Assembly (NCBI GenBank): GCA_910586835.1
Contig: CAJUJU010000010.1
Coordinates: 1 to 63,123 of the forward strand
From: an uncultured Acetatifactor sp.
GTDB lineage: Bacteria; Bacillota; Clostridia; Lachnospirales; Lachnospiraceae
Direction: 5' to 3'
Length of the DNA: 63,123 nt
Part shown: positions 1 to 8,100 of the stretch, piece after piece
Layout: every line of letters begins with the position of its first letter
Position numbering within the stretch: the stretch's first letter is position 1
The notes under the pieces: generated by a model
What the model was told of the DNA's origin: nothing
What the model saw: only the letters and a program-made list of their open reading frames with translations
The model's database searches: none
Translations under genes and position numbers: made by a program

Positions 1-2
1 AG

Positions 3-1103
3 GCAAAAGACTACTTATTGAAAATTGTTGAAGATGAAGTAAAGCATGAAACGGCTGTGATGATCAAGGAAATGGAGCATCGCGCCAAGGAAGAAGCAGA
101 CAAGAAGGCGAAGGAATATGTCGTGTCTGCAATTCAGAGATGTGCGGCGGATCATGTCTCCGAGACTACGATCTCCGTCGTACAGCTTCCGAATGATGAA
201 ATGAAGGGAAGGATTATCGGACGTGAGGGGCGGAACATTCGTACCCTGGAAACCATGACAGGTGTGGATCTGATCATTGATGATACGCCTGAGGCAGTGA
301 TTCTTTCCGGTTTTGATCCCATTCGTCGTGAGGTGGCGAGAATTGCGCTGGAAAAACTGATCGTGGACGGGCGCATCCATCCCGCCAGGATCGAAGAGAT
401 GGTGGAGAAGGCGCAGAAGGAAGTTGAAATTATGATGAAGGAGGAAGGTGAAGCCGCGACGCTGGAGGTTGGCGTACATGGCATTCACCCCGAACTCGTC
501 AGACTGCTGGGAAAGATGAAGTTTAGAACCAGTTACGGTCAGAACGCTTTGAAGCATTCCATCGAGGTAGCGCAGCTGTCCGGGCTGCTGGCGGCTGAGA
601 TGGGGCTGGATGTAAGGCTTGCAAAGCGCGCCGGTCTGCTTCATGATATCGGAAAGTCCGTAGATCATGAGATGGAGGGCTCACATATTCAGCTTGGTGT
701 GGAACTGTGTCGTAAGTACAAGGAGAATTCCGTCGTAGTAAACGCTGTGGAATCTCATCACGGAGACGTGGAGGCCACTTCCCTGATTGCATGTATTGTA
801 CAGGCTGCTGATACAATATCCGCTGCAAGACCGGGAGCGAGAAGAGAGACGCTGGAGACTTATACCAGCAGATTAAAGCAGTTGGAAGATATAACAAACA
901 ATTTCAAGGGTGTAGATAAATCTTTTGCTATTCAGGCAGGTCGTGAAGTTCGCGTAATGGTAGTTCCGGAACAGATTACAGATGCCGATATGGTTCTTCT
1001 GGCGCGTGATATTTCCAAGAAGATTGAAGCGGAAATGGAATATCCCGGGCAGATCAAGGTAAATGTGATTCGCGAGAGCCGCGTGATTGATTACGCAAAA
1101 TAG
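3..1103 (+). CDS. rny: Ribonuclease Y, 5' end missing
   Basis: Membrane-anchored endoribonuclease that starts mRNA decay in Firmicutes. The frame is open from base 3, so the N-terminal membrane anchor and most of the coiled coil lie outside the window. What remains is the end of the charged coiled coil, a KH RNA-binding domain with the GRIIGREGRNIR loop, and a metal-dependent HD domain with the LLHDIGK motif followed by ESHHGD. The C-terminus VIDYAK is typical of the family. A strong terminator follows about 40 bases after the TAG stop. Identification is secure; only the start is unknown. Confidence 0.97.
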   Translation, partial: AKDYLLKIVEDEVKHETAVMIKEMEHRAKEEADKKAKEYVVSAIQRCAADHVSETTISVVQLPNDEMKGRIIGREGRNIRTLETMTGVDLIIDDTPEAVILSGFDPIRREVARIALEKLIVDGRIHPARIEEMVEKAQKEVEIMMKEEGEAATLEVGVHGIHPELVRLLGKMKFRTSYGQNALKHSIEVAQLSGLLAAEMGLDVRLAKRAGLLHDIGKSVDHEMEGSHIQLGVELCRKYKENSVVVNAVESHHGDVEATSLIACIVQAADTISAARPGARRETLETYTSRLKQLEDITNNFKGVDKSFAIQAGREVRVMVVPEQITDADMVLLARDISKKIEAEMEYPGQIKVNVIRESRVIDYAK

Positions 1104-1143
1104 TCGTTACAACTATTCAGACTGAAAAATTTCATAAGAGCCG

Positions 1144-1187
1144 AAAACCGTCGTACTTACAAAAAAGTGCGGCGGTTTTTTATTTTT
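1144..1187 (+). terminator. Intrinsic terminator after rny
   Basis: A 13-bp stem (1144-1156 with 1167-1179, two G-U pairs) encloses a 10-base loop and is followed by a T-rich run. It lies about 40 bases after the rny stop codon. Confidence 0.85.
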
Positions 1188-1190
1188 CTC

Positions 1191-1219
1191 TTGTGATTTT
1201 TTTTATCTTGTAGTATTAT
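1191..1219 (+). promoter_or_regulatory. Probable sigma-A promoter for the aminotransferase gene
   Basis: TTGTGA at 1191-1196 and TATTAT at 1214-1219 are separated by 17 bases. It lies directly behind the rny terminator and 150 bases ahead of the next gene, in a 267-base gap. Confidence 0.5.
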
Positions 1220-1237
1220 AGTTCAGGCACATGTATG

Positions 1238-1249
1238 ATTGTATACAAT
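1238..1249. promoter_or_regulatory. 12-bp perfect palindrome, possible operator
   Basis: ATTGTATACAAT is its own reverse complement and starts 18 bases downstream of the -10 box at 1214-1219, so it would lie in the early transcribed leader. The shape resembles operators of GntR-type repressors; that assignment is inference. Confidence 0.45.
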
Positions 1250-1370
1250 AATCCAGACGGCAATTTTGAGAAGGGTTTTTCAGGCGATGTCTGAACCGCC
1301 AGGGTGAGAAGGAAATTCGGATAAGGGATTCGGATGATCATTGAGGGGCCGCCAAAGATGACAGGGAGGT

Positions 1371-2678
1371 ATGGGTTTGAAAGCGTATCGTGATTTGAGC
1401 AGGGAGGAGCTGCTTTTGCTGAAGGAGCAGCTGGAGCAGGAATTTGTTGATGTCAAGGGGAAGGGACTGAAGCTGGATATGTCCCGGGGCAAGCCCTCTG
1501 TGGCACAGCTGGACATGGGGATGGATATCTTTGATGTTCTGAATTCCGGAAGCGATCTGACGAGCATGGACGGTGTCGATGTCCGTAACTATGGCGTATT
1601 GGACGGACTGGCAGAGGCAAAGCACATGATGGCAGATATCATGGGTGTCTCCGCCGAGCAGGTCATTGTTTACGGAAATGCCAGCCTGAATGTAATGTAT
1701 GATGCCGTTTCCAGCGCCATGACCCATGGCGTTATGGGAGGCACGCCCTGGTGCAAATTGGATAAGGTAAAGTTCCTTTGTCCGGCGCCCGGTTATGACA
1801 GGCATTTTGCCATCACCCAGCATTTTGGCATAGAGATGATTACGGTGCCCATGACGCCCCAGGGACCTGATATGGATATGGTGGAAAGGCTTGTGGCCGG
1901 GGACGACAGCATCAAGGGGATCTGGTGTGTACCCAAGTACTCCAACCCTCAGGGATATTCCTATTCGGACGAGACAGTGAGAAGGTTTGCAAATCTGAAG
2001 CCTGCGGCAAAGGATTTCCGTATTTTCTGGGACAATGCCTATGCCGTGCATCATCTTTATGATGAGGAGGAGAGGCAGGATCGGATTCTGGAGATTCTTG
2101 GCGAGTGTGAGAAGGCCGGGAATCCTGATATGGTATATGAATTCGCTTCTACTTCCAAGATCAGCTTTTCCGGTGCGGGCGTGGCGGCCATTGCCTCCTC
2201 CCAGAAGAATCTGGAATGCATCAGGAGAACCATGGCCATTCAGACCATCGGCCACGATAAGATCAACCAGCTTCGTCATGTCCGCTATTTCAAAAATTTT
2301 GACGGCATCAGGGAGCATATGAGAAAACATGCGGCGCTGATGCGTCCCAAGTTTGAGGCGGTTGAAACTGTTCTGGAGCGGGAGCTGTCAGGGCTTGAGA
2401 TCGGCACATGGACAAAGCCGAAGGGCGGATATTTTATCTCCTTTGACGCCATGGAGGGCTGTGCAAAAGCAATCGTGGCAAAATGCAGGGAGGCGGGAGT
2501 GGTGCTGACCGGTGCAGGCGCTACCTTCCCCTATGGAAAGGATCCCAGGGACAGCAATATCCGTATTGCGCCGTCATTCCCCACTCCCGGGGAAATGCAG
2601 ATGGCAACGGATCTGTTTGTGCTGTGTGTGAAGCTGGTGAGCGTGGAGAAACTGCTTGAGGGCAGGAATGAGGCCTGA
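1371..2678 (+). CDS. Aspartate aminotransferase, subgroup Ic (PLP-dependent)
   Basis: Fold-type I PLP enzyme of the class that includes Corynebacterium AspT (Asp_aminotransf family), which exchanges amino groups between aspartate and 2-oxoglutarate. Family marks are an early DMSRGKPS segment, the NYG and VYGNASLNVMYD stretch near the cofactor site, the CPAPGYDRHF block, DNAYAVHHLY, and the lysine motif STSKISFSGAG that should hold PLP. Length (435 aa) is normal. The start is uncertain: GGAGG at 1365-1369 abuts the ATG at 1371, whereas the in-frame TTG at 1377 has a normal 7-base spacing, so translation may begin there. Its own promoter and a palindrome lie upstream. Substrate preference cannot be read from sequence. 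Confidence 0.88.
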   Translation: MGLKAYRDLSREELLLLKEQLEQEFVDVKGKGLKLDMSRGKPSVAQLDMGMDIFDVLNSGSDLTSMDGVDVRNYGVLDGLAEAKHMMADIMGVSAEQVIVYGNASLNVMYDAVSSAMTHGVMGGTPWCKLDKVKFLCPAPGYDRHFAITQHFGIEMITVPMTPQGPDMDMVERLVAGDDSIKGIWCVPKYSNPQGYSYSDETVRRFANLKPAAKDFRIFWDNAYAVHHLYDEEERQDRILEILGECEKAGNPDMVYEFASTSKISFSGAGVAAIASSQKNLECIRRTMAIQTIGHDKINQLRHVRYFKNFDGIREHMRKHAALMRPKFEAVETVLERELSGLEIGTWTKPKGGYFISFDAMEGCAKAIVAKCREAGVVLTGAGATFPYGKDPRDSNIRIAPSFPTPGEMQMATDLFVLCVKLVSVEKLLEGRNEA

Positions 2679-2783
2679 AGCCGGGCATCAGGGCATATGG
2701 CATGGAAAATGGCGGGATGCTGACGCTGTCGGAAAATCTTCGGAGGGCGGGGACAGCACTTTGTGTGTATGGGAGACAGAGAG

Positions 2784-3329
2784 ATGGATGAGTATAAGAG
2801 GCTGAAGCGGGAACTGATAGCAAAGGGCGCTATCATAGATTATTACCAGGATACCATGCTGATTCCAAACGGAAACACGGCAAAGTGGGATTTGATAGAC
2901 CACAAGGGAGCGGCGGCTGTAGTGGCGGTGCGTGAGGACGGCAAGCTTTTGATGGTGCGGCAGTACCGTAATGCTCTGGAGCGGGAGACGCTGGAGATTC
3001 CTGCGGGAGGTCTGAACGGCCGTGAGGAGCCTACGGCAAAGGCGGCCATGCGTGAGCTGGAGGAGGAGACCGGTTACACCTGCGACAGGGTCGAGCTGTT
3101 GAATTCCATCTATACCACGGTGGCTTTCTGCAATGAGAAGATTGATATTTATCTTGCCCGGGATTTGAAGCCCGGCAGGCAGCATCTGGACGACGACGAG
3201 TATCTGAACGTGGAGGCGTATGAGCTGGAGGAGCTGAAGCAGATGATTTTTGACTGTAAGATCCAGGACTCCAAGACCATCTGTGGGATTCTGTCCTATG
3301 GGGCCAGGCTGGCGCAGGGAATGCTTTAA
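2784..3329 (+). CDS. Nudix hydrolase, ADP-ribose pyrophosphatase type
   Basis: Cleaves nucleoside diphosphates linked to another group; the closest characterised type is ADP-ribose pyrophosphatase (NudF-like). The Nudix box is clear: GG, then five residues and E, then RELEEETGY, which supplies the metal-binding glutamates. The N-terminal YYQDTM and DHKGAAAVVAV strands fit the ADP-ribose branch. I start at ATG 2784, which has GGGAGA seven bases upstream; an earlier in-frame ATG at 2769 and GTG at 2763 lack a good ribosome binding site. It sits about 105 bases after the aminotransferase and may be cotranscribed with it. Confidence 0.85.
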   Translation: MDEYKRLKRELIAKGAIIDYYQDTMLIPNGNTAKWDLIDHKGAAAVVAVREDGKLLMVRQYRNALERETLEIPAGGLNGREEPTAKAAMRELEEETGYTCDRVELLNSIYTTVAFCNEKIDIYLARDLKPGRQHLDDDEYLNVEAYELEELKQMIFDCKIQDSKTICGILSYGARLAQGML

Positions 3330-3516
3330 AAGGTTGTAATGGGCAGGCCGGTTCTGTGAATAATCGAAGCGTCTGCCGCATAGAAATGGAGTAGCGGTGG
3401 CGGCATGGCCAAGGGGACAGAATTTGGAAAACGCTGAGTCAGGTGTTTTCTGCAGCGGATTTGACAGGGACAGTCCGGCTGGAAAAGCGCCGCACCGGAG
3501 AAAGGCGGGCGTCGGG

Positions 3517-4119
3517 ATGCGGATTGCTGGGAAGAGGATACCCACCGGGAGCAGGAGTCTGCTTCCGGTATTTTGTATCGGAATTTTTGCCGGAATAGTA
3601 CTGATGAGTATGGGAAAGAGCATTTTGCTGAAGGACACAGGAATATTCGACGAGTATACGTTATACCGGATGAAATATATGACTGTGGACGGCAATGCTC
3701 TTTTTTGCTATGTCTTTCGAAAGAGGATGCTGGCGCTGATGGCTGTGGCGGTATTGGCTACTACCTATCTGGGCTATGTGGTCTGCATGGGGGTCACGGC
3801 CTGGTGTGGCATGTCCGTTGGGGTCTATCTGGCTGTTCTTTTTATCCGTTACGGTATCAAAGGCCTTGCCCTTGCGCTGGTGAGCGTTTTTCCACAGATT
3901 TTTTTCTTTGTCCCGGCAGTGCTTCTGCTTCTGGGCTGGTGCGAGGGCCTGTACCGGGCTATTTATTCCAGAAGTCCCGGCGTCGAAATCGGAGAGAAAA
4001 CCTTTGTGATGAAAAAGCTGGGGTGGCTGGGGGTAATTGCCGCCGTGGTCATCGCAGGTTGTTTTCTGGAGAGCTATGTGAGCCCGGGGCTGCTGATCGG
4101 ATATCTGAAGATTTTTTGA
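3517..4119 (+). CDS. spoIIM: Stage II sporulation protein M
   Basis: Polytopic membrane protein; in Bacillus SpoIIM forms the engulfment complex with SpoIID and SpoIIP, which remodels septal peptidoglycan. The 200-aa protein starts with a short basic stretch (MRIAGKRIPTG), then has about five hydrophobic segments and ends with LESYVSPGLL, the family's characteristic C-terminal motif. The frame is open upstream to 3397, but ATG 3517 gives a start matching the family's usual N-terminus. The upstream ribosome binding site is weak, so the start is not firm. The gene agrees with the other sporulation genes in the window. Confidence 0.82.
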   Translation: MRIAGKRIPTGSRSLLPVFCIGIFAGIVLMSMGKSILLKDTGIFDEYTLYRMKYMTVDGNALFCYVFRKRMLALMAVAVLATTYLGYVVCMGVTAWCGMSVGVYLAVLFIRYGIKGLALALVSVFPQIFFFVPAVLLLLGWCEGLYRAIYSRSPGVEIGEKTFVMKKLGWLGVIAAVVIAGCFLESYVSPGLLIGYLKIF

Positions 4120-4139
4120 ATTTATCTGGAAAAGTCTCC

Positions 4140-4170
4140 GCTGCAGCGGTTTTCGTGAACTGCAGCTGAG
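4140..4170. terminator. Weak hairpin between convergent spoIIM and aroF
   Basis: GCTGCAG (4140-4146) pairs with CTGCAGC (4160-4166) around a 13-base loop and is followed by a short ATTTT run. It lies between two genes that end facing each other, which suits a terminator, but the T-run is poor. Confidence 0.35.
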
Positions 4171-4227
4171 ATTTTCGGAACAGGGGAACAGGCTTTGAGT
4201 TGAAAGAAACCGGTGGAAGCCGAGCGG

Positions 4228-5256
4228 TTATTCGTATTCTGCGATATCGTAGATCAGCTTCTCGGAGGCTTCCCAGCCGAGGCAGGGATCGGTGATGGAC
4301 TTGCCGTAGACGCCGCCTCCAACTTTCTGGCAGCCTTCCTCAATATAGCTTTCGATCATGACACCCTTCACCAGACTGTGGATGTCAGCGTTGAGCCTTC
4401 GGCTGTGCATGACCTCCTTGACGATGCGGATCTGCTGTTCAAATTGCTTTCCGGAATTGGAGTGGTTGGCATCGATGACACAGGCGGGATTTTTCAGGTC
4501 AACCTTTCCATACATCTCCAGAAGCAGGTTCAGATCTTCATAGTGATAGTTGGGAATGCTGTTTCCGTGCTTGTTGGTGGCGCCGCGCAGTATGGTGTGG
4601 GCCAGATCGTTTCCGGTGGTGTTGACCTCCCAGCCTCTGTAGATAAAGGAGTGGGGATGCTGTGCCGCGTAGACGGAATTGAGCATCACGGACAGGTCTC
4701 CGCTGGTGGGATTTTTCATGCCTGCCGCCACGTCAAAGCCGCTGACGGTCAGACGGTGCTGCTGATCCTCCACGGAACGGGCGCCGATGGCCACATAGGA
4801 GAGAATATCGGAGACATATCTCCAGTTTTCCGGGTAGAGCATTTCGTCTGCGGCGGTGAGCCCGGACTCTTCGATGGCCCGGATGTGCATTTTCCGCATG
4901 GCGATGAGTCCGGCCAGAAAGTCGGGCTTTTTTTCAGGATCCGGCTGGTGGACGATACCCTTGTAGCCTTCCCCGGTGGTTCTTGGCTTGTTGGTGTAGA
5001 TCCTTGGGATCAGGATCAGCTTGTCCTTAACCTGCCGGCTGACGCGTGCCAGTCGGGAGACATAATCGCAGACGGAGTCCGCGTTGTCGGCGGAGCAGGG
5101 GCCGATGATGACCAGGAACCGGTTGTCCTGTCCGGTCAGCACCGCTCTGATTTCGGCATCCCGGGCCTTTTTAATCTCAGTGAGTCCGGCGGGCAGAGGA
5201 AGCTGTTCCCGGATTTCCGAGGGAGTGGGAAGTTTCTTGACAAATTCAAAGCTCAT
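4228..5256 (-). CDS. aroF: 3-deoxy-7-phosphoheptulonate synthase (DAHP synthase, type I)
   Basis: Condenses phosphoenolpyruvate and erythrose 4-phosphate in the first step of the shikimate pathway. The 342-aa protein has the type I marks: VIIGPCSADN, LIPRIYTNKPRTTGEGYKG, GARSVEDQQHR, GMKNPTSGD, VIDANHSNSGK and ESYIEEGCQ. This is the AroFGH form without a fused chorismate mutase. ATG 5256 is chosen from family length; the nearest Shine-Dalgarno-like sequence (AAAGGA) is 16 bases upstream, which is unusually far, and it also precedes a seven-codon ORF overlapping the start. The gene stands alone on the minus strand. Confidence 0.95.
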   Translation of the reverse strand: MSFEFVKKLPTPSEIREQLPLPAGLTEIKKARDAEIRAVLTGQDNRFLVIIGPCSADNADSVCDYVSRLARVSRQVKDKLILIPRIYTNKPRTTGEGYKGIVHQPDPEKKPDFLAGLIAMRKMHIRAIEESGLTAADEMLYPENWRYVSDILSYVAIGARSVEDQQHRLTVSGFDVAAGMKNPTSGDLSVMLNSVYAAQHPHSFIYRGWEVNTTGNDLAHTILRGATNKHGNSIPNYHYEDLNLLLEMYGKVDLKNPACVIDANHSNSGKQFEQQIRIVKEVMHSRRLNADIHSLVKGVMIESYIEEGCQKVGGGVYGKSITDPCLGWEASEKLIYDIAEYE

Positions 5257-5526
5257 GGTATTCTGACATAAATCCTTTCTGTTGTGTATTCGTCGATTCA
5301 GGCATAAGCCTTCCGGAATATGGTGTGATGACCGGAACACCGGTACAATTCGAACCATATCTCTGAAATCGGGAACGAACTCAATATATCACAATCGGGA
5401 TATTCCTGCAAGTCAATTGCGGGAGTGCATATATTAACTATGACAAAGCGGTAAAAACATCCGGATATTTTTGCCGTGGTGCCGCATGGGCAGAAATATT
5501 TCCGGGAGCAGGAATCGGAGGTGTCA
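5257..5526 (-). other. Leader and divergent intergenic region of aroF
   Basis: This 270-base gap holds the aroF leader. On the minus strand TTGACT (plus-strand 5411-5416) is a possible -35 box, with only a weak TGTGAT 17 bases further on. A seven-codon ORF encoding MSEYHEL runs from 5267 to 5244 and its stop overlaps aroF codons 3 and 4. I see no convincing T-box or tandem-Trp leader. Confidence 0.35.
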
Positions 5527-5886
5527 ATGACGGATATCATTATAGTGGCGGGAATCGGGGCGGCAGTGTTTTTGATTGTGCGGAGAGAACTTCGCAGACT
5601 CCGGAGAGGAGGCGGCTGCACGGGCTGCGGCGGAAGCTCTGGAGGAGAAGGTGGATGCGTGAACAGCGGCGGGTGTTCCAGGAGTGGAAGCAGTTGTATG
5701 AGTTGTGGTGGGAGTTCCGAGGGCTGCGGCGGGAGCTCTGGGAATGGAAGCAGTTGTATGAGCAGCGGCGGGAGCTCTGAAGGCGTAGATAGCTGCATGA
5801 GCTGCAGCGTAGGTTCCGGGGGCGAAGGCGGCTGCATGAACTGTCACATTGGCGGCGAAATACAGGAAGAGACCTGCCGGAAATAA
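5527..5886 (+). CDS. Small membrane protein with Cys/Gly/Ser repeat tail (FeoB-associated-like)
   Basis: A 119-aa protein. Residues 2-18 form one membrane helix (MTDIIIVAGIGAAVFLIV), followed by RRELRRLRRGGGC, the layout of short FeoB-associated Cys-rich proteins. The usual members are only 45-70 aa, whereas here the tail grows into about 85 residues of Gly, Ser and Cys, with 13 cysteines mainly as CxxC, SSCMSC, DSCMSC and GGCMNC. At DNA level the tail carries a 60-bp direct repeat (18-base copies at 5685 and 5745). ATG 5527 has GGAGG six bases upstream. No feoB lies nearby. Metal binding is plausible from the cysteines; function is unknown. Confidence 0.75.
   Translation: MTDIIIVAGIGAAVFLIVRRELRRLRRGGGCTGCGGSSGGEGGCVNSGGCSRSGSSCMSCGGSSEGCGGSSGNGSSCMSSGGSSEGVDSCMSCSVGSGGEGGCMNCHIGGEIQEETCRK
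5685..5762 (+). repeat. 60-bp-period direct repeat inside the Cys-rich tail
   Basis: An identical 18-base copy occurs at 5685-5702 and 5745-5762, encoding the GSSCMS stretch twice. The bases between also match a diverged version of the same unit, so the tail probably expanded by unit duplication. Confidence 0.7.
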
Positions 5887-5944
5887 AGGTGCGGAAGTTT
5901 TGTCCCGTTTTTTTCATTTTTCGCTTTTCGAAAAAAGGGGAATA

Positions 5945-5953
5945 TGCTATACT
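5945..5953 (+). promoter_or_regulatory. Extended -10 promoter before the deacetylase gene
   Basis: TGCTATACT: a TATACT -10 box (5948-5953) with an upstream TG. No good -35 box is visible at the right distance (TTTTCG at 5925-5930). Confidence 0.45.
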
Positions 5954-6020
5954 GAATAAAATAGTGGTGTCCGCCGTGCAGGGGGACGCCACCTCAGTAT
6001 GACTCAGATGGGAAAATATT

Positions 6021-7010
6021 ATGTCGGATGGCGATGTTCAGGTGTCTTCCGCAAGGCGGAAGCGGGTACAGCGGCTGAAAAAATATATAGTTGGAATGCT
6101 GGTGGGGGGGATCATGACGCCCCTTGTGCTATGCATTGTTTTATGGATACAAGTGCGCCATTTGGGTCAGGTGCTGGAGCGTCTGACCGGCGAGGTGCAG
6201 GAGCTTTCGGATCAGGTCAGAGCGCAGCAGGAGCGTATGGACGAATTTGTCGCAGCTGAGGCGATTACGGGGCAGGGAAATCCGGTTTCCAGCGAATCAA
6301 ACAGGGAATTGGCGGGACATGCTTCGGAGCCTTTGACAGGCGAACTGGTTCTTCCGGAGGAGCCGGAACCAGAGCCGGAAGAGACGCCTGCCCATCGGGT
6401 TTACCTGACCTTTGACGACGGGCCCAGCATCTATACGGACGATATCCTGGATATTCTGGATACTTATGATGTCAAAGCGACCTTTTTTGTGCTGGGAAAG
6501 GAGACGGATTCGGCCAGGGAAGCGATGAAGGATATTGTGGATCGGGGACATACGCTGGGCATGCATTCTTACAGCCATAAGTACACGGAGATTTATGAAT
6601 CGGTGGAGAGCTTTGCCGAAGATTTTACGAAGCTTCAGGACTATCTGTACGAGGTTACGGGAGTGAAGAGTTCCGTGTATCGGTTCCCGGGAGGGAGTTC
6701 CAATACGGTGAGCAGTCTGGATATGCGGGAGTTTGCCGAATATCTGGACGAGCAGGACGTAAGGTTTTTCGACTGGAATATTTCTTCCGGAGACGGGAGC
6801 AGTCGGCTTCTGTCGGTGGAGGATCTGGTGAAAAACTGTACGGCGGGCATAGAAAAACGGGGGACTTCCGTCATTCTGCTGCATGATTCCGCAAATAAGA
6901 GCACGACGGTGGAGGCGCTGCCCATTATTATTGAGAACATTCTGGCGATGGAAGATACCGTGATCCTGCCGATCACGGACGAGACGGAGCCGGTTCAACA
7001 TATACATTAG
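6021..7010 (+). CDS. Membrane-anchored polysaccharide deacetylase (NodB family)
   Basis: Predicted extracellular metal-dependent deacetylase, most likely acting on peptidoglycan N-acetylglucosamine. The basic N-terminus is followed by one transmembrane helix at about residues 22-46 and a short coiled coil (LERLTGEVQELSDQVRAQQ). After an acidic linker comes the NodB domain, with TFDDGPS (catalytic Asp and metal Asp), HSYSHKY (the two metal His), RFPGGSSN, FDWNISSGD and LLHDS. All catalytic motifs are intact. The bactofilin gene follows 52 bases on. Substrate is inferred from the family. Confidence 0.88.
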   Translation: MSDGDVQVSSARRKRVQRLKKYIVGMLVGGIMTPLVLCIVLWIQVRHLGQVLERLTGEVQELSDQVRAQQERMDEFVAAEAITGQGNPVSSESNRELAGHASEPLTGELVLPEEPEPEPEETPAHRVYLTFDDGPSIYTDDILDILDTYDVKATFFVLGKETDSAREAMKDIVDRGHTLGMHSYSHKYTEIYESVESFAEDFTKLQDYLYEVTGVKSSVYRFPGGSSNTVSSLDMREFAEYLDEQDVRFFDWNISSGDGSSRLLSVEDLVKNCTAGIEKRGTSVILLHDSANKSTTVEALPIIIENILAMEDTVILPITDETEPVQHIH

Positions 7011-7062
7011 GTGCGTCGGGCGGAGAGTCCGGAGACCAAAGAAATGGAGGTTTTATTTTATC

Positions 7063-8085
7063 ATGGGTTTCTTTTCAGATTTAAAGGAAGACTTGTCGCA
7101 GGCGGTAAATGAGCTGATGCCTGAGGACGAACAGACCGGAACGGATGAAATGCCTGCAGAAGAGGCGGCGGAGGTTTCTCTGGATGAGATGCTGAAGAAT
7201 ATTGACGAAATCCAACTGCCGGAGGAAGAAGTACAACAGGAAGCGGAGGAAGGGTCTGCGGAGTTCCTGACGGAGGAAGATCTTGCGGCAAAAGAGGACG
7301 AGGAGCTGGAGCATCTGCTGGAGGAGGAAGCCATGGCAGAGGAAGCGGAGCAGGCCGATTTGCCGGAGGAAGGCCTGGAAGAGAGCGCCGGGGAAAAGCT
7401 GCCGGAAGAGCCTGCAGCGGAGAGCGGGGAAGAACCGGTTCAGGATGAAGAGATGTCGGAAGATGATGAACTGCAGAAGATGCTGACAGACCTGCTGCAG
7501 GAGAGTGTCGCCGCGGAAGAGGAAGAGAGCAGCCCGGAAGAAAATGTAGTAGAAGAGAGCAAAGGAGCAGAGAGAAGAATGGAAATCGGAACAAACAGAG
7601 AAGCAGTGGATGAGACATCCGTTATCACAGGAGGAATGACAATCACAGGTGATATTACGTCAGAGGGCTCCATTGATATTATCGGCACAGTAAACGGGAA
7701 CATCGACGCACTGGGAAAGCTCAACATTACCGGCCATATCAACGGAAATTCCAAGGCGTCCGAGATCTATGCGGAGAGCGCGAAGATCAACGGCGAGGTA
7801 GTCAGCGAGGGAGCGATCAAGATCGGTGCAAGCTCAGTCATTATCGGAAATATTACGGCTGCCAGCGCTGCTATTGCCGGTGCTGTCAAGGGTGACATTG
7901 ATGTGCGCGGACCTGTTATTCTGGACGCTTCTGCCATTGTGATGGGTAATATCAAGTCCAAGTCCGTACAGATCAACAACGGTGCCGTGATCGAGGGTAT
8001 GTGTTCTCAGTGTTATGCGGATGTCAGCCCTACCGCTTTCTTTGAGGAATACAAGAACGAGGGAAGCAAGGCAAAATCCAAATAA
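7063..8085 (+). CDS. Bactofilin-domain protein with long acidic N-terminal extension
   Basis: Bactofilins polymerise without nucleotide into membrane-associated scaffolds through a right-handed beta helix. Residues about 185-315 show the repeating hydrophobic-Gly pattern of the DUF583/bactofilin domain (TSVITGGMTITGDI, GTVNGNIDALGKLNITGHINGN). The first 170 residues are almost entirely Glu, Asp, Ala and Leu with no hydrophobic segment, far longer than the few dozen residues usual before the domain. ATGGAGG at 7044-7050 precedes the ATG. It follows a cell-wall deacetylase and precedes pyrH by 15 bases, suggesting a wall-related scaffold role (inference). Confidence 0.85.
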   Translation: MGFFSDLKEDLSQAVNELMPEDEQTGTDEMPAEEAAEVSLDEMLKNIDEIQLPEEEVQQEAEEGSAEFLTEEDLAAKEDEELEHLLEEEAMAEEAEQADLPEEGLEESAGEKLPEEPAAESGEEPVQDEEMSEDDELQKMLTDLLQESVAAEEEESSPEENVVEESKGAERRMEIGTNREAVDETSVITGGMTITGDITSEGSIDIIGTVNGNIDALGKLNITGHINGNSKASEIYAESAKINGEVVSEGAIKIGASSVIIGNITAASAAIAGAVKGDIDVRGPVILDASAIVMGNIKSKSVQINNGAVIEGMCSQCYADVSPTAFFEEYKNEGSKAKSK

Positions 8086-8100
8086 GGAGAGGCTTCGGAT

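Noticed and set aside
4213..5271. A plus-strand open frame of about 350 codons over the DAHP synthase gene
   Set aside because: The minus-strand frame has all DAHP synthase motifs; the plus-strand product is unrecognisable.
5476..5526. Longer start for the Cys-rich protein
   Set aside because: The 17 extra residues are polar with no ribosome binding site, whereas ATG 5527 has GGAGG six bases upstream and starts directly at the membrane helix.
5641..5830. The Gly/Ser/Cys DNA repeats as a CRISPR-like array
   Set aside because: The repeats are in frame, encode protein, vary between copies and have no unique spacers.
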